This document shows, one piece after another, positions 33,519 to 41,628 of a stretch of 48,744 nucleotides of DNA (position 1 is its first letter; each line of letters opens with the position of its first letter). This DNA comes from Streptomyces sp. Ru73 (GTDB lineage Bacteria; Actinomycetota; Actinomycetes; Streptomycetales; Streptomycetaceae). The stretch covers positions 1 to 48,744 of the forward strand of contig NZ_PQSQ01000063.1 in assembly GCF_002920575.1 (NCBI RefSeq), given 5' to 3'. The position numbers and the translations under genes were made by a program. Below the pieces are notes generated by a model. The model saw only the letters and a program-made list of their open reading frames with translations, searched no databases and was not told the origin of the DNA.

Positions 33519-33534
33519 ACTGGTCCACACCAAT
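33519..33534. promoter_or_regulatory. DasR-responsive element-like palindrome
   Basis: ACTGGTCCACACCAAT matches 13 of 16 positions of the dre consensus ACTGGTCTAGACCAGT as I remember it. It lies in the divergent region between the kinase and the C39-like peptidase, in the kinase leader or promoter. DasR is the streptomycete GntR/HutC regulator of N-acetylglucosamine use. Confidence 0.4.
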
Positions 33535-33648
33535 ATTTCGATGCGCGACGCGCGTCGAACCGCTGGCCGAACCGTGTCCCGTGCGGTGATAGTTGAGCCA
33601 CGACTGCCGTGACGCTCATCCCGCACCCGACTGGGGGACCTGACGCCC

Positions 33649-35037
33649 ATGACCAGATACGCTCCCCGCCGCACCGTGCTCGCCGCCGCCCTCGCCGTCG
33701 CCGCCGGCGCTGCGGTCCCGCTGCCCGCCTTCGCCGCCGGCCGCTCCGGGACGCCCGGCCCGCACGGCACCGGATCCGCGACGCACCCCGACGCCGGCTC
33801 GCTCGTGGACTACCACGGCTGGACCGGGGTGGCCGACTGGCTCGCGGGCTCGGGCCAGGGCACCCGCATCGAGCCGGGACCGCGCCCCGGCGTGCAGATC
33901 GCGGTCCCGATCGGCACCACCGACTACCGCGACCCGCACCTGAACAAGACTTCCACCTGGGAGTACGCCACCTGGACCTCCCCGGTCCACAAGCTCGAGG
34001 TGCCGGCCACCGAGCTCATCGCGTCCTGGAACGCGCACACCCCCGCCGGCACCTGGATCGCCGTCGAACTGCGCGGCATGTACTCCGACAAGTCCCGCAC
34101 CCCGTGGTACGTCATGGGCCGCTGGGCCGCGGGCGACCAGGACATCCGCCGTACGTCCGTGGACGACCAGACCGACAGCAAGAGCACGGTCTACACCGAC
34201 ACCCTCTCCGTGGACTCCCCGGCGAGCGGCCTCCGCCTGGTCTCGTACGAACTCCGCGTCACGCTCTACCGCAAGCCGGGGACGGACCTCACGCCCACGG
34301 TGTGGCGGGTAGGCGCGATGGGCTCCGACATCCCCGACCGGTTCACGGTCCCGGCGTCCGAGCCGGGCATCGCACGCGGCCGGGAGCTGGCCGTGCCGCG
34401 GTACTCCCAGGAGATCCACAAGGGCCAGTACCCGGAGTACGACAACGGGGGAGAGGCGTGGTGCAGCCCCACCTCCTCCCAGATGATCATCGAGTACTGG
34501 GGCCGCCGGCCCAGCCCGGAGGACCTGGCCTGGGTCAACCCCGACTACGCCGACCCCCAGGTCTGCCACGCCGCCCGCTTCACCTTCGACTACCAGTACG
34601 ACGGCTGCGGCAACTGGCCCTTCAACGCGGCGTACGCGGCGACGTACCACGACCTCGAAGGCGTCGTCACCCGGCTGAACTCCCTCGCCGACGTCGAAAA
34701 GCTCATCCACGTCGGCATCCCCGTCATCACCTCCCAGTCCTTCATCGCCTCCGAACTGGACGGCGCGGGCTACGGCACCTCGGGCCACCTGATGACGGTG
34801 ATCGGCTTCACCCAGTCCGGCGACATCATCGCCAACGACCCGGCCTCCCCCTCCAACGTCGCCGTCCGCCACGTCTACAAGCGCCGCCAGTGGGAGAACA
34901 TCTGGCTCCGCACCAAGCGCAAGGACGCCAACGGCAAGGTCAAGTCCGGCACCGGCGGCGTCTGCTACCTCTACTTCCCGGCCCACCCCACAGGCCCCCA
35001 GAAGCGAGCCCTCCGCGAGCTGGGGATCTGCCCGTAG
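33649..35037 (+). CDS. Tat-exported C39-like (papain-fold) peptidase
   Basis: A 462-residue protein. The N-terminus MTRYAPRRTVLAAALAVAAG is a Tat-type signal (twin Arg, then hydrophobic run, AFA-A cleavage site near residue 30). The middle part (residues 45-240) is beta-rich. The C-terminal C39_2-like domain starts at VPRYSQEIHKGQY; its nucleophile is in GGEAWCSPTSSQMIIEYWG, and the catalytic His and Asp are in TSGHLMTVIGF and IIANDPASP. It is probably a secreted cysteine peptidase or related amidase acting on the wall or extracellular peptides. The C39 name comes from bacteriocin-leader peptidases, but no bacteriocin genes are near. Confidence 0.87.
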   Translation: MTRYAPRRTVLAAALAVAAGAAVPLPAFAAGRSGTPGPHGTGSATHPDAGSLVDYHGWTGVADWLAGSGQGTRIEPGPRPGVQIAVPIGTTDYRDPHLNKTSTWEYATWTSPVHKLEVPATELIASWNAHTPAGTWIAVELRGMYSDKSRTPWYVMGRWAAGDQDIRRTSVDDQTDSKSTVYTDTLSVDSPASGLRLVSYELRVTLYRKPGTDLTPTVWRVGAMGSDIPDRFTVPASEPGIARGRELAVPRYSQEIHKGQYPEYDNGGEAWCSPTSSQMIIEYWGRRPSPEDLAWVNPDYADPQVCHAARFTFDYQYDGCGNWPFNAAYAATYHDLEGVVTRLNSLADVEKLIHVGIPVITSQSFIASELDGAGYGTSGHLMTVIGFTQSGDIIANDPASPSNVAVRHVYKRRQWENIWLRTKRKDANGKVKSGTGGVCYLYFPAHPTGPQKRALRELGICP

Positions 35038-35074
35038 CCGGTGAACCCGGCTCCAGCCGCAGATGGTCCCCGAA

Positions 35075-35158
35075 GGTCGCCTCCACCACCTGACGGCGGT
35101 GCTCTCGGCCGTCAGGTGCTGGGGAGGCGACCGCAGCGGCGGTCGCCTCCCCAGCACC
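35075..35158. terminator. Complex terminator with mutually exclusive hairpins
   Basis: A 20-bp perfect stem (35115-35134 with 35139-35158, loop AGCG) follows the peptidase stop. Its 5' arm can instead pair upstream: GGTCGCCTCC (35075-35084) with GGAGGCGACC (35123-35132), together with CACCTGACGGC (35087-35097) and its complement (35108-35118). GGTCGCCTCC recurs at 35141-35150. The two folds compete for the same middle strand. The rest of the gap to 35262 holds nothing clear. Confidence 0.7.
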
Positions 35159-35261
35159 CGCCCCTGCCGCTGAAGGAGTCCGGCGACCTGTGCGATCAGC
35201 CGCAGCACCTGAAGCGGCGCTTCCGTCGCCCGCCTCGACCGGCCGGCCGCCCTCCCGGACG

Positions 35262-36563
35262 TCATCCCAGGTCGGCGCTCCCGTTCAGGGACCGGAGCAA
35301 GGCGTGCTGGCGGCGGACCTGGTCGCGGCCTCGGTAGGGCTCGCGCCGGCCCTCGTACTCGCTGGAGAGCCAGCCCCGCCAGCCGGCCGTGCGCAGGGTG
35401 CTGAGGATGTCGTGCCAGGGAATGTGCAGGTCGGTGAGGTGGTCGTCGATCTCGAAGAACTTCGCCTGGATGAAGTGCACATGCGGCAGCACTTCGGCGA
35501 GGTCGGACGTGGAGACGGCCAGGGGTTCCAGGAATGCGGGGCGCTTCTTTCCCTCGAAGCCCTCGTGACCGTCGTCGACCGGGGCGGTCTGGAAGATGCC
35601 GGTGTCGATGAGGAGCTTGAAGTGGTCGCTGCCGGTCCGGTCGATGAAGTCGAGGTACGCCTGGGTGACCGGGTGCTTGATCGGGGTGGGGCTGTGGATC
35701 TCGGGGCAGATGACGATGTCGAGGTCCGCCGCGAGGTCGAGCACCCGCTCCACGGCCGGCTGCCAGATGGGGTGCGGGTCGAGTTCCGGGGTGGTGACGC
35801 CGAACTTGGGGCGGACGGAGGTGAAGCCGAGCAGCTTGGCCAGGCGCAGGTCGCGTTCGAGCTGTGCACGGCCCTCCTCGGCGGTGAGGTCGCGGTCGCG
35901 CCACATGGCGGTGTCGACCCAGGAGCCGTAGTTCGTGGGCGTGAGCCCGTAGCGGTCCAGGAGGTGGTGCCAGGTGTCGATCCAGGCCGGGTCGGGGTGC
36001 GGGTAGCCGGGGATGTTGCCTTCGCCGAGGATCTCGATGCCGGTGGCGCCCAGGTCGGCGATGTCGGCCATGGCGTCCTGGAGCGTCATCGACGTGTACA
36101 GGTCGCCCGAGTAGCTGTAGAGGGAGACGCCGTAGCGCAGCCCGTGCGGGGTGCCGTCGCAGGCGGGCACGATCGTGGCCGTGGTGGCGGCGCGGAACAC
36201 GGAGGGCCCGGCGACCTCGGGAATGTAGGGCCGGCGCAGACGGACCGCGACCTCGATCCGGTGAATGCCCGCGCTCAGGCCGCCCGGGTGGTCGACGGAG
36301 AGCGTGGCGGTCTCGTCGAGCTGCCAGCGTACGTCCGTGGAAGCGTGCAGTTCGTCGAGGGTGAACGTACGGCCCTGCAGTGTCCAGCGCTGCGCTGCGC
36401 GCGGGAAGGCGTGTCCGTCGACGACCACGTCGGCGCCGTCGACGAGGCTGCCGGCGATGCCTCGGTAGTTGGGGTTGCGCAGCAGAAGCCGGAAGCCCGT
36501 GACGCCGGTGCCGTCGGTCGTGTTGCGGAATCCGCGCTGCTGGATGATCGGGCGTTCGAGCAT
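35262..36563 (-). CDS. Fused C-glycoside deglycosidase-like protein (beta domain + alpha TIM barrel)
   Basis: A 433-residue protein of two parts. Residues 1-135 (LERPIIQQRGFRN; VTGFRLLLRNPNYRGI; LHASTDVRWQLDETATLSV; GGLSAGIHRIEVAVRLRRPY) look like the small beta subunit of C-glycoside deglycosidases (DUF6379 type; CarB/DgpB-like). Residues 142-433 are a sugar-isomerase-like TIM barrel like the alpha subunit, with likely metal ligands Glu288 (CPEIHSP), Asp320 (LLIDTG), His363 (HVHFIQAKFFE) and Glu402 (SSEYEG). Known enzymes cleave the C-C bond of 3-keto C-glycosides and are two separate chains; here they are one. It is the second gene of the operon with the GPH symporter. Other 3-keto-glycoside lyase activity is possible. 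Confidence 0.78.
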   Translation of the reverse strand: MLERPIIQQRGFRNTTDGTGVTGFRLLLRNPNYRGIAGSLVDGADVVVDGHAFPRAAQRWTLQGRTFTLDELHASTDVRWQLDETATLSVDHPGGLSAGIHRIEVAVRLRRPYIPEVAGPSVFRAATTATIVPACDGTPHGLRYGVSLYSYSGDLYTSMTLQDAMADIADLGATGIEILGEGNIPGYPHPDPAWIDTWHHLLDRYGLTPTNYGSWVDTAMWRDRDLTAEEGRAQLERDLRLAKLLGFTSVRPKFGVTTPELDPHPIWQPAVERVLDLAADLDIVICPEIHSPTPIKHPVTQAYLDFIDRTGSDHFKLLIDTGIFQTAPVDDGHEGFEGKKRPAFLEPLAVSTSDLAEVLPHVHFIQAKFFEIDDHLTDLHIPWHDILSTLRTAGWRGWLSSEYEGRREPYRGRDQVRRQHALLRSLNGSADLG

Positions 36564-36642
36564 GGTCGTCCTTCGTGACGGGATGGTGGGGGAGAGGCAG
36601 GGGTCGGGCTCGCTCGGGCCGCGTGCGAAAACGGCTGCGGGG

Positions 36643-37986
36643 TCAGTCCTTGTGGTCTTCCAGGCCGTAGAGGGCCATGCAGGCCGCCTGGGCCAGGCAC
36701 AGTGCGGCGGGAAGTCCGATGAAGGCCCACTCGATGGCCTGGCTCGCCTGCGCTGAGACGTGGTCGGCGCGGTATCCGCCCCAGGCCAGGGCCCAGGCGA
36801 AGAGGGAGCCGCCGAGCGCCGTGCCGACCTTGGTGGCGAAGCTGTAACCGGCGTAGAGCAGCCCCTCGTCGCGGCGGCCGGTGAGGGTTTCGTGGTGGTC
36901 GATCGTGTCCGAGACGAGCGCCGGGGCCGCGACGAAGCCGAAGCCGCCGATGAGGTTGGCGAACAGGAAGACGGCGAGGAACACCATCGGCTGTCCGTCC
37001 AGGAAGAAGAGCAGGACGTACAGGACCGCGGTGGCGGCCAGGCCGGTGTTGATGCCGCGGCGCTTGCCGGTGCGGCGCAGGAACCAGGGGGTGACGAGCG
37101 AGCCGGTCAAGGCCGACAGGGAGAACGCGAGGAGGATGTAGCTGGTCGCCCAGCCGTCGTCGAGGACCTCGCGGGCGTAGAAGACGGCGCCGGCGGTGAT
37201 GATGCCCAGGCGGACGAATGCGATGAGGGACGCGGCACTCACGCCCAGCCAGTGACGGTTGCCGCGCAGCGAGGCGAGTGCGCGCCAGGTGGTGGCCTCC
37301 CGGGCAACCGGTGCGACGGGGCGTTCGCGGCACAGCAGGGCGACGATCCAGTAGAGCAGGGTGCCGACCGCGCCGAGGACGACAGCCATGCCGGTGAAGC
37401 CACGGGCCCGGTCGGCGCCGCCGAGAGCGCCGACGAGCGGCATGACGGCGAGGGAGACGGCGATCAGCCCCAGCGAGGCGCCGGCGAACCGGTAGCCGCT
37501 CATCTTCAGGCGGGTGTCGGCGTCGTCGGTGAGCATGGGCAGCATCGCGCCGTAGGGGACGTTGACGAGCGAGTGGCTGATGCCGACGGTGACGAAGGTG
37601 ACCGCCGCCCAGACCACCGCCGTGGTGCCGCTGCCGGGTGAGGAGAAGGCCAGCGCGAGGGCGATGCCGAGGACGGGCGCTGCGAAGATCAGGTATGGGC
37701 GGGCGCGGCCGAAGCGGCTGCGCGTGCGGTCGACGGCCAGGCCGACCACCGGGTCGATGACTGCGTCCGCGATCCGGCCGACCAGCAGGATGGTGCCGGC
37801 GGTGGCGGCAGCCAGCCCGGCGACGTCGGTGTAGTAGTACAGCAGGAACGCCGTCAGCGTGGTCCAGGTCAGGTTGGACGCCAGGTCACCGAGCCCGTAG
37901 CCGAACTGGGCGGCCCTGGTCGGCGGGGGCAGCAGAGCGGTGGAGGTGGGGGGCACGGCGCTGGCGGGAGAAGGCACGGCACTCAT
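36643..37986 (-). CDS. GPH-family glycoside/sugar:cation symporter
   Basis: A 447-residue, 12-helix transporter. AAQFGYGLGDLASNLTWTTLTAFLLYYYTDVAGL, DAVIDPVVGLAVDRTRSRFGRARPYLIFAAPV and VNVPYGAMLPMLTDDADTRLKMSGYRFAGAS are the classic blocks of the glycoside-pentoside-hexuronide family (MelB, UidB, YicJ relatives). It would import a glycoside with Na+ or H+. The ATG has AAGGGA eight bases upstream. It is first in a two-gene operon with the deglycosidase-like fusion (79-base gap), directly behind a promoter-like TTGACT/TAAGTT pair, which makes it the uptake system of the locus. Confidence 0.9.
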   Translation of the reverse strand: MSAVPSPASAVPPTSTALLPPPTRAAQFGYGLGDLASNLTWTTLTAFLLYYYTDVAGLAAATAGTILLVGRIADAVIDPVVGLAVDRTRSRFGRARPYLIFAAPVLGIALALAFSSPGSGTTAVVWAAVTFVTVGISHSLVNVPYGAMLPMLTDDADTRLKMSGYRFAGASLGLIAVSLAVMPLVGALGGADRARGFTGMAVVLGAVGTLLYWIVALLCRERPVAPVAREATTWRALASLRGNRHWLGVSAASLIAFVRLGIITAGAVFYAREVLDDGWATSYILLAFSLSALTGSLVTPWFLRRTGKRRGINTGLAATAVLYVLLFFLDGQPMVFLAVFLFANLIGGFGFVAAPALVSDTIDHHETLTGRRDEGLLYAGYSFATKVGTALGGSLFAWALAWGGYRADHVSAQASQAIEWAFIGLPAALCLAQAACMALYGLEDHKD

Positions 37987-38104
37987 CGTCGAGTCCCTTC
38001 TGGAGGCAGAGGGCATGCCGCCGCGACGCACAGAAGGCGGGGGAACTGCGGGCGGCTGCCGGGACCGCGGCGGATCTCGTCCCGAGTCCGCTCGCTGCCG
38101 ACGG

Positions 38105-38133
38105 AACTTATGCACACCACAGACATAAGTCAA
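38105..38133 (-). promoter_or_regulatory. Promoter with overlapping palindrome for the symporter-deglycosidase operon
   Basis: On the minus strand TTGACT (38133-38128) and TAAGTT (38110-38105) are 17 bases apart, a good sigma-70 type pair. ACTTATG and CATAAGT (38106-38112 and 38124-38130) form an 11-base-spaced inverted repeat lying across both elements, as expected for a repressor site. The neighbouring ROK protein is the obvious candidate. The leader to the start codon is about 110 bases. Confidence 0.55.
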
Positions 38134-38237
38134 TGGTTTCTCGTTCTCCCTCTGCACGGCATAGTCAGTGCTGATGACGAACGGCCGGGGTATCAGCCCC
38201 GGCCGTCCCGTGGATACTGCAGCAGCTCGCCGGCGTC

Positions 38238-39512
38238 TCACGCCCCGCCGGCAAGGCGGGCCGGCTCCACCGCGGAGGGCCTTCCGCCGGGCGCCCAGGT
38301 GGCGAGCGCGTCCGCGGACAGGAGGGTCTCGACGGCGAGGTGGGCCCCGCCCGCGACGCCCGCGGTCTCGCCCGCGGCCGAGGCCCGGATGGTCAGGTCC
38401 GCCGAGGCCAGGGGCAGGGCCCGGCTGCGTACCGTGTGGTCGACGACGCGCAGGAAGGTGCTGTCCCCGCCGGTGACCGCACCTCCGCCGAAGACCAGGC
38501 AGTCGGGGTTGTAGAAGTTCACGAGCGCGGCCATCAGGCTGCCGATGCGCTCGGCGGCCCGCGCCACGGCGGTCAGGCACCAGGCGTCCCCCGCGACGAC
38601 GCCGCGGCCGATGTCGGCCGGAGTGATCTCTCCGGTGGCGCGGTGGGCGTCGGCCAGGAAGCGGCTGCGGCCCTCGTGCACGGCGCTCACCGCGTCCCGG
38701 GCCAGTGCCCAGCCGCCCGCGAGCGCCTCCAGGCAGCCGGTACGTCCGCACCGGCACATCACGGAGTTGTCCTCCAGGACGCGGGCGTGCCCGATGTCGC
38801 CCGCGGCGCCCTTGCTGCCGCGGTGGATGCGGCCCTGGCTGACGACGCCCGCGCCGATGCCGGTGCCGGCCTTCACGAAGATCAGATGCTGGTCGTCGTC
38901 CAGGCCGGTGCTCCTGGCCTCGCCGAGGGCGAGGAGGTTGGCGTCGTTGTCGACCCAGACCGGCACGCCGTGGCGCTCCTGGAGCCGGCCGCGGATGTCG
39001 AAGCCGTCCCAGCCGGGCATGATCGGCGGCTGTGAGGGCCGGCCCGTGGCGAACTCCACGGGGCCGGGCACGCCGATCGCCACGGCCCACAGCCGCCCCG
39101 GGGCACGCTCCTTGAGCAGGTCGGCGAATTGGTCGTCGAGGAAGCCGAGGGTCTCCTCGGGCCCGCGGGCGACCGGCCATTCCCGGTGGCGGTGTTCCAG
39201 CACTCGGGCGTCGAGGTCCGTGACGGCCACGTCGAGTGCGGTGGCACCGAGGACCGCGGACAGCACGAGCCCCTCCTCGGCCCGGAAGCGCAGCCGCCTG
39301 GGCGCCCGGCCGCCGCTCGACGGGCCGACGTCGGCGTCCTCGAGCAGTCCGAGGTTCATGGCCTCCTCCACCCGCTGGGAGATGACGGTGCGCCCCAGGA
39401 GGGCGGTTGTGCCGAGCTCCGGACGGGTGCGCGCCCGGTTCCCGCGCACCAGGCGCACGACGGTGGAGAGGGCTTCGTACTGGTCGATGGCGGTGGGCGG
39501 ACGACGTGGCAT
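38238..39512 (-). CDS. ROK-family repressor of the glycoside locus
   Basis: A 424-residue regulator: winged helix at the N-terminus (about 15-75, ELGTTALLGRTVISQRVEEAMNLGLL), then a complete ROK domain. The domain has AIGVPGPVEFATG, VWVDNDANLLALGEAR with the catalytic-type Asp, GTGIGAGVVSQGRIHRGSKGAAGDIGH and an intact zinc motif CRCGRTGCLEAL. Such proteins bind a sugar and then release DNA. It lies between two sugar operons, reading toward the symporter promoter and away from the dehydrogenase operon, with palindromes in both promoter regions. It probably controls the whole locus. Confidence 0.9.
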   Translation of the reverse strand: MPRRPPTAIDQYEALSTVVRLVRGNRARTRPELGTTALLGRTVISQRVEEAMNLGLLEDADVGPSSGGRAPRRLRFRAEEGLVLSAVLGATALDVAVTDLDARVLEHRHREWPVARGPEETLGFLDDQFADLLKERAPGRLWAVAIGVPGPVEFATGRPSQPPIMPGWDGFDIRGRLQERHGVPVWVDNDANLLALGEARSTGLDDDQHLIFVKAGTGIGAGVVSQGRIHRGSKGAAGDIGHARVLEDNSVMCRCGRTGCLEALAGGWALARDAVSAVHEGRSRFLADAHRATGEITPADIGRGVVAGDAWCLTAVARAAERIGSLMAALVNFYNPDCLVFGGGAVTGGDSTFLRVVDHTVRSRALPLASADLTIRASAAGETAGVAGGAHLAVETLLSADALATWAPGGRPSAVEPARLAGGA

Positions 39513-39553
39513 GCGGCCATCATTCCGCACTTCTGCCGTGGCGGCGCACACCC

Positions 39554-39586
39554 TTGACGACTTTTGCATGCCGCGTGCAATAGTGT
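39554..39586 (+). promoter_or_regulatory. Promoter region with near-perfect palindrome before the dehydrogenase operon
   Basis: TTGACG (39554-39559) is followed by CAATAG (39578-39583) at 18 bases or TAGTGT (39581-39586) at 21 bases. Between them TTGCATGC-C-GCGTGCAA (39564-39580) is a 17-base palindrome broken only at one base pair. Its position between the core elements suits a repressor. It differs from the palindrome before the symporter. Confidence 0.5.
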
Positions 39587-39622
39587 CCCGGATCGTTCGT
39601 TCGGAAGAAGCCGGAGGCTGCC

Positions 39623-40690
39623 ATGACGCAGCAGATTCAGGCCGCGGTCGTGGGCACGGGGTTCATGGGATCCGTGCACGCCCGCGCCGTGACGGCGGCG
39701 AGAGGCCGCGTACGCCTGGTCGTCGGCAGCTCGCCTGGACGCGCCCAGGAGCTGGCCGCGGCCGTGCCCGGCGCGGAAGTCGCCGCCTTCGAGGAAGTGC
39801 TGGCCTCGGACGTGGACGTGGTCCATATCTGCACGCCCAACCACCTGCACCACGACATGGCCCGGCAGGCACTGGAGGCGGGCAAGCACGTGGTCTGCGA
39901 GAAGCCCCCGGCCGTCTCCGTGAAGGAGGCGGCCGACCTGGCCGACCTCGCGGCGCGCACGGGGCGCGTGGCCACGGTGCCGTTCGTCTACCGCTTCTAC
40001 GCGTCGGTACGGCTGGCGCGGTCGCTGATCGGCGCCGGCACCCGCGGGCCGTGGCTGCTGCACGGCTCCTATCTGCAGGACTGGCTCGCCTCGCCCGACG
40101 CCGACGACTGGCGGGTGGATGCCGCCCGGGGCGGCGGAAGCCGGGCCTTCGCAGACATCGGCATCCACTGGTGCGACCTCATGGAGTTCGTCACGGGGCA
40201 GCGCATCACGGCGGTGCAGGCCATGCTCGGCAACGCCCACCCCGTGCGCGCGGGACGCCCGTCGGCCACCGAGGACGGCGGCGTGATCTCCTTCCGGACC
40301 GACGGCGGCGCACTGGGCTCCCTGGTGATCAGCCAGGCCAGCGCCGGACGGAAGAACCGGCTGTGGTTCTCCTTCGACGGTCCGGACGCCAGTTACGTCT
40401 TCGACCAGGAGAGGCCCGAAAGCCTCTGGGTCGGCGGCCCGCACGCCAACCGCACGCTGACCCGCGACCCCGCTCGCGCCGGCGGCCGGCCCGACGCGCT
40501 GCCCGCCGGACGTCCCCAGGGCTACCACGAGTGCTTCGCCGACTTCGTCGCCGACACCTACGCCGCCGTCCGGGGCCGGGCCCCGGACGGCCTGCCCACC
40601 TTCGGCGCCGGGCTGCGCGCCGCCCGGCTGACCCAGGCCGTACTCGACTCGGCCGCCGCTGATGCCACCTGGACGGAGATCCCCTCATGA
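39623..40690 (+). CDS. Gfo/Idh/MocA-family oxidoreductase
   Basis: A 355-residue NAD(P)-dependent sugar oxidoreductase. AAVVGTGFMGSVHARAV is the Rossmann motif, CTPNHLHHDMARQALEAGKHVVCEKPPA has the family's EKP with Lys94, and FADIGIHWCDL carries the catalytic His. Family members oxidise or reduce sugars and cyclitols. In the gut C-glycoside pathway the C3-oxidising enzyme DgpA belongs to this family, so it could oxidise the glycoside or reduce the released 3-keto sugar. It is the first gene of a three-gene operon, overlapping the next gene by four bases (ATGA). Confidence 0.9.
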   Translation: MTQQIQAAVVGTGFMGSVHARAVTAARGRVRLVVGSSPGRAQELAAAVPGAEVAAFEEVLASDVDVVHICTPNHLHHDMARQALEAGKHVVCEKPPAVSVKEAADLADLAARTGRVATVPFVYRFYASVRLARSLIGAGTRGPWLLHGSYLQDWLASPDADDWRVDAARGGGSRAFADIGIHWCDLMEFVTGQRITAVQAMLGNAHPVRAGRPSATEDGGVISFRTDGGALGSLVISQASAGRKNRLWFSFDGPDASYVFDQERPESLWVGGPHANRTLTRDPARAGGRPDALPAGRPQGYHECFADFVADTYAAVRGRAPDGLPTFGAGLRAARLTQAVLDSAAADATWTEIPS

Positions 40691-41607
40691 ATCTCGGCAT
40701 GCTCACCGCCTGCCTGCCCACCTGGCCGCTGGAGCTCGTCGCCGACCGGGCCGCCAAGACCGGCTACGAGCGTCTGGAGGTCGCCGTCCGGCCCGGCACC
40801 GGCGGCCGCGACTTCGAAGCGTCACACATCGACGTCGCGCACTTCGATGCGAAGGAACGCGAGCGCGTACGGCGGCTGCTGCGCGAGACCGGGCTGGAGA
40901 TCTCGGCTCTGGCGTACTACGAGAACAACCTCCACCCCGACCTCGCACGGCGCGAAGAGATCCGTGCCCACCTCAAGTACGCGATCGACGCGGCGCAGGC
41001 GCTCGGCGTGCCGTACGTGGGTACCTTCATCGGCCGGGACCCCGCCCGCAGCGTGTCCGAGAACCAGCGCGAGGCCGAACGCGTCCTGCCCGAACTCGTC
41101 GCCTACGCCGGCGAGCGCGACGTGAAGCTGATCATCGAGAACTGCGTGATGGAGGGCTGGCACCCCGACGGTCACCCGGGCAACATCGCCTACTCTCCTG
41201 AGCTGTGGGAGTGGATGTTCTCCCTCGGCCCGTACCTCAACTGGGACCCGTCGCACCTGATGTGGCTCGGCATCGACCCGCTGGCCACCATCACGCCGTA
41301 CGCCGAGCGGATCGTCCACGCCCAGGCCAAGGACATCGAGCTGGACCCGGTCGCCCGCAACCGCTACGGGTTCTTCGGCACGACCGTCAAGAACGGCGAC
41401 CCGTGGGCCACCGGCTGGTGGCGCTACCGGGTCCCCGGCCGCGGCCAGATCGACTGGACCCGCGTCGTCGACCGGCTGTACGAGGCCGGATTCACCGGCA
41501 CCCTCTCCGTCGAGCACGAGGACCCGCTGTGGGGCGGCACCCCGGAGAAGGTCTGCCAGGGCCTGACCATCGCCCACCGCACCCTCCGCCCTCTCGTAGT
41601 GGCCTGA
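40687..41607 (+). CDS. Sugar phosphate isomerase/epimerase-type TIM barrel
   Basis: A 306-residue xylose-isomerase-like TIM barrel. Likely metal ligands are Glu151 (LIIENCVMEGW), Asp187 (NWDPSHLMWLG), His211 (IVHAQAKDIE) and Glu276 (LSVEHEDPLWGG). The family includes IolE, IolI and 3-keto-sugar isomerases. It is distinct from, and shorter than, the deglycosidase-like fusion in the same locus, and lacks the beta domain. I infer that it isomerises or hydrates a keto sugar made by the neighbouring oxidases. It overlaps the dehydrogenase gene by four bases and precedes the GMC gene by 21 bases. Confidence 0.88.
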   Translation: MNLGMLTACLPTWPLELVADRAAKTGYERLEVAVRPGTGGRDFEASHIDVAHFDAKERERVRRLLRETGLEISALAYYENNLHPDLARREEIRAHLKYAIDAAQALGVPYVGTFIGRDPARSVSENQREAERVLPELVAYAGERDVKLIIENCVMEGWHPDGHPGNIAYSPELWEWMFSLGPYLNWDPSHLMWLGIDPLATITPYAERIVHAQAKDIELDPVARNRYGFFGTTVKNGDPWATGWWRYRVPGRGQIDWTRVVDRLYEAGFTGTLSVEHEDPLWGGTPEKVCQGLTIAHRTLRPLVVA

Positions 41608-41628
41608 CCTCTCACCCCGGAGCCCTCC

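Noticed and set aside
30494..35037. Type VII secretion or bacteriocin-export locus (EccA-like ATPase plus C39-like peptidase)
   Set aside because: No ESX core genes, ABC exporter, leader peptide or immunity genes lie between or around them; the C39-like protein is Tat-exported and not fused to a transporter.
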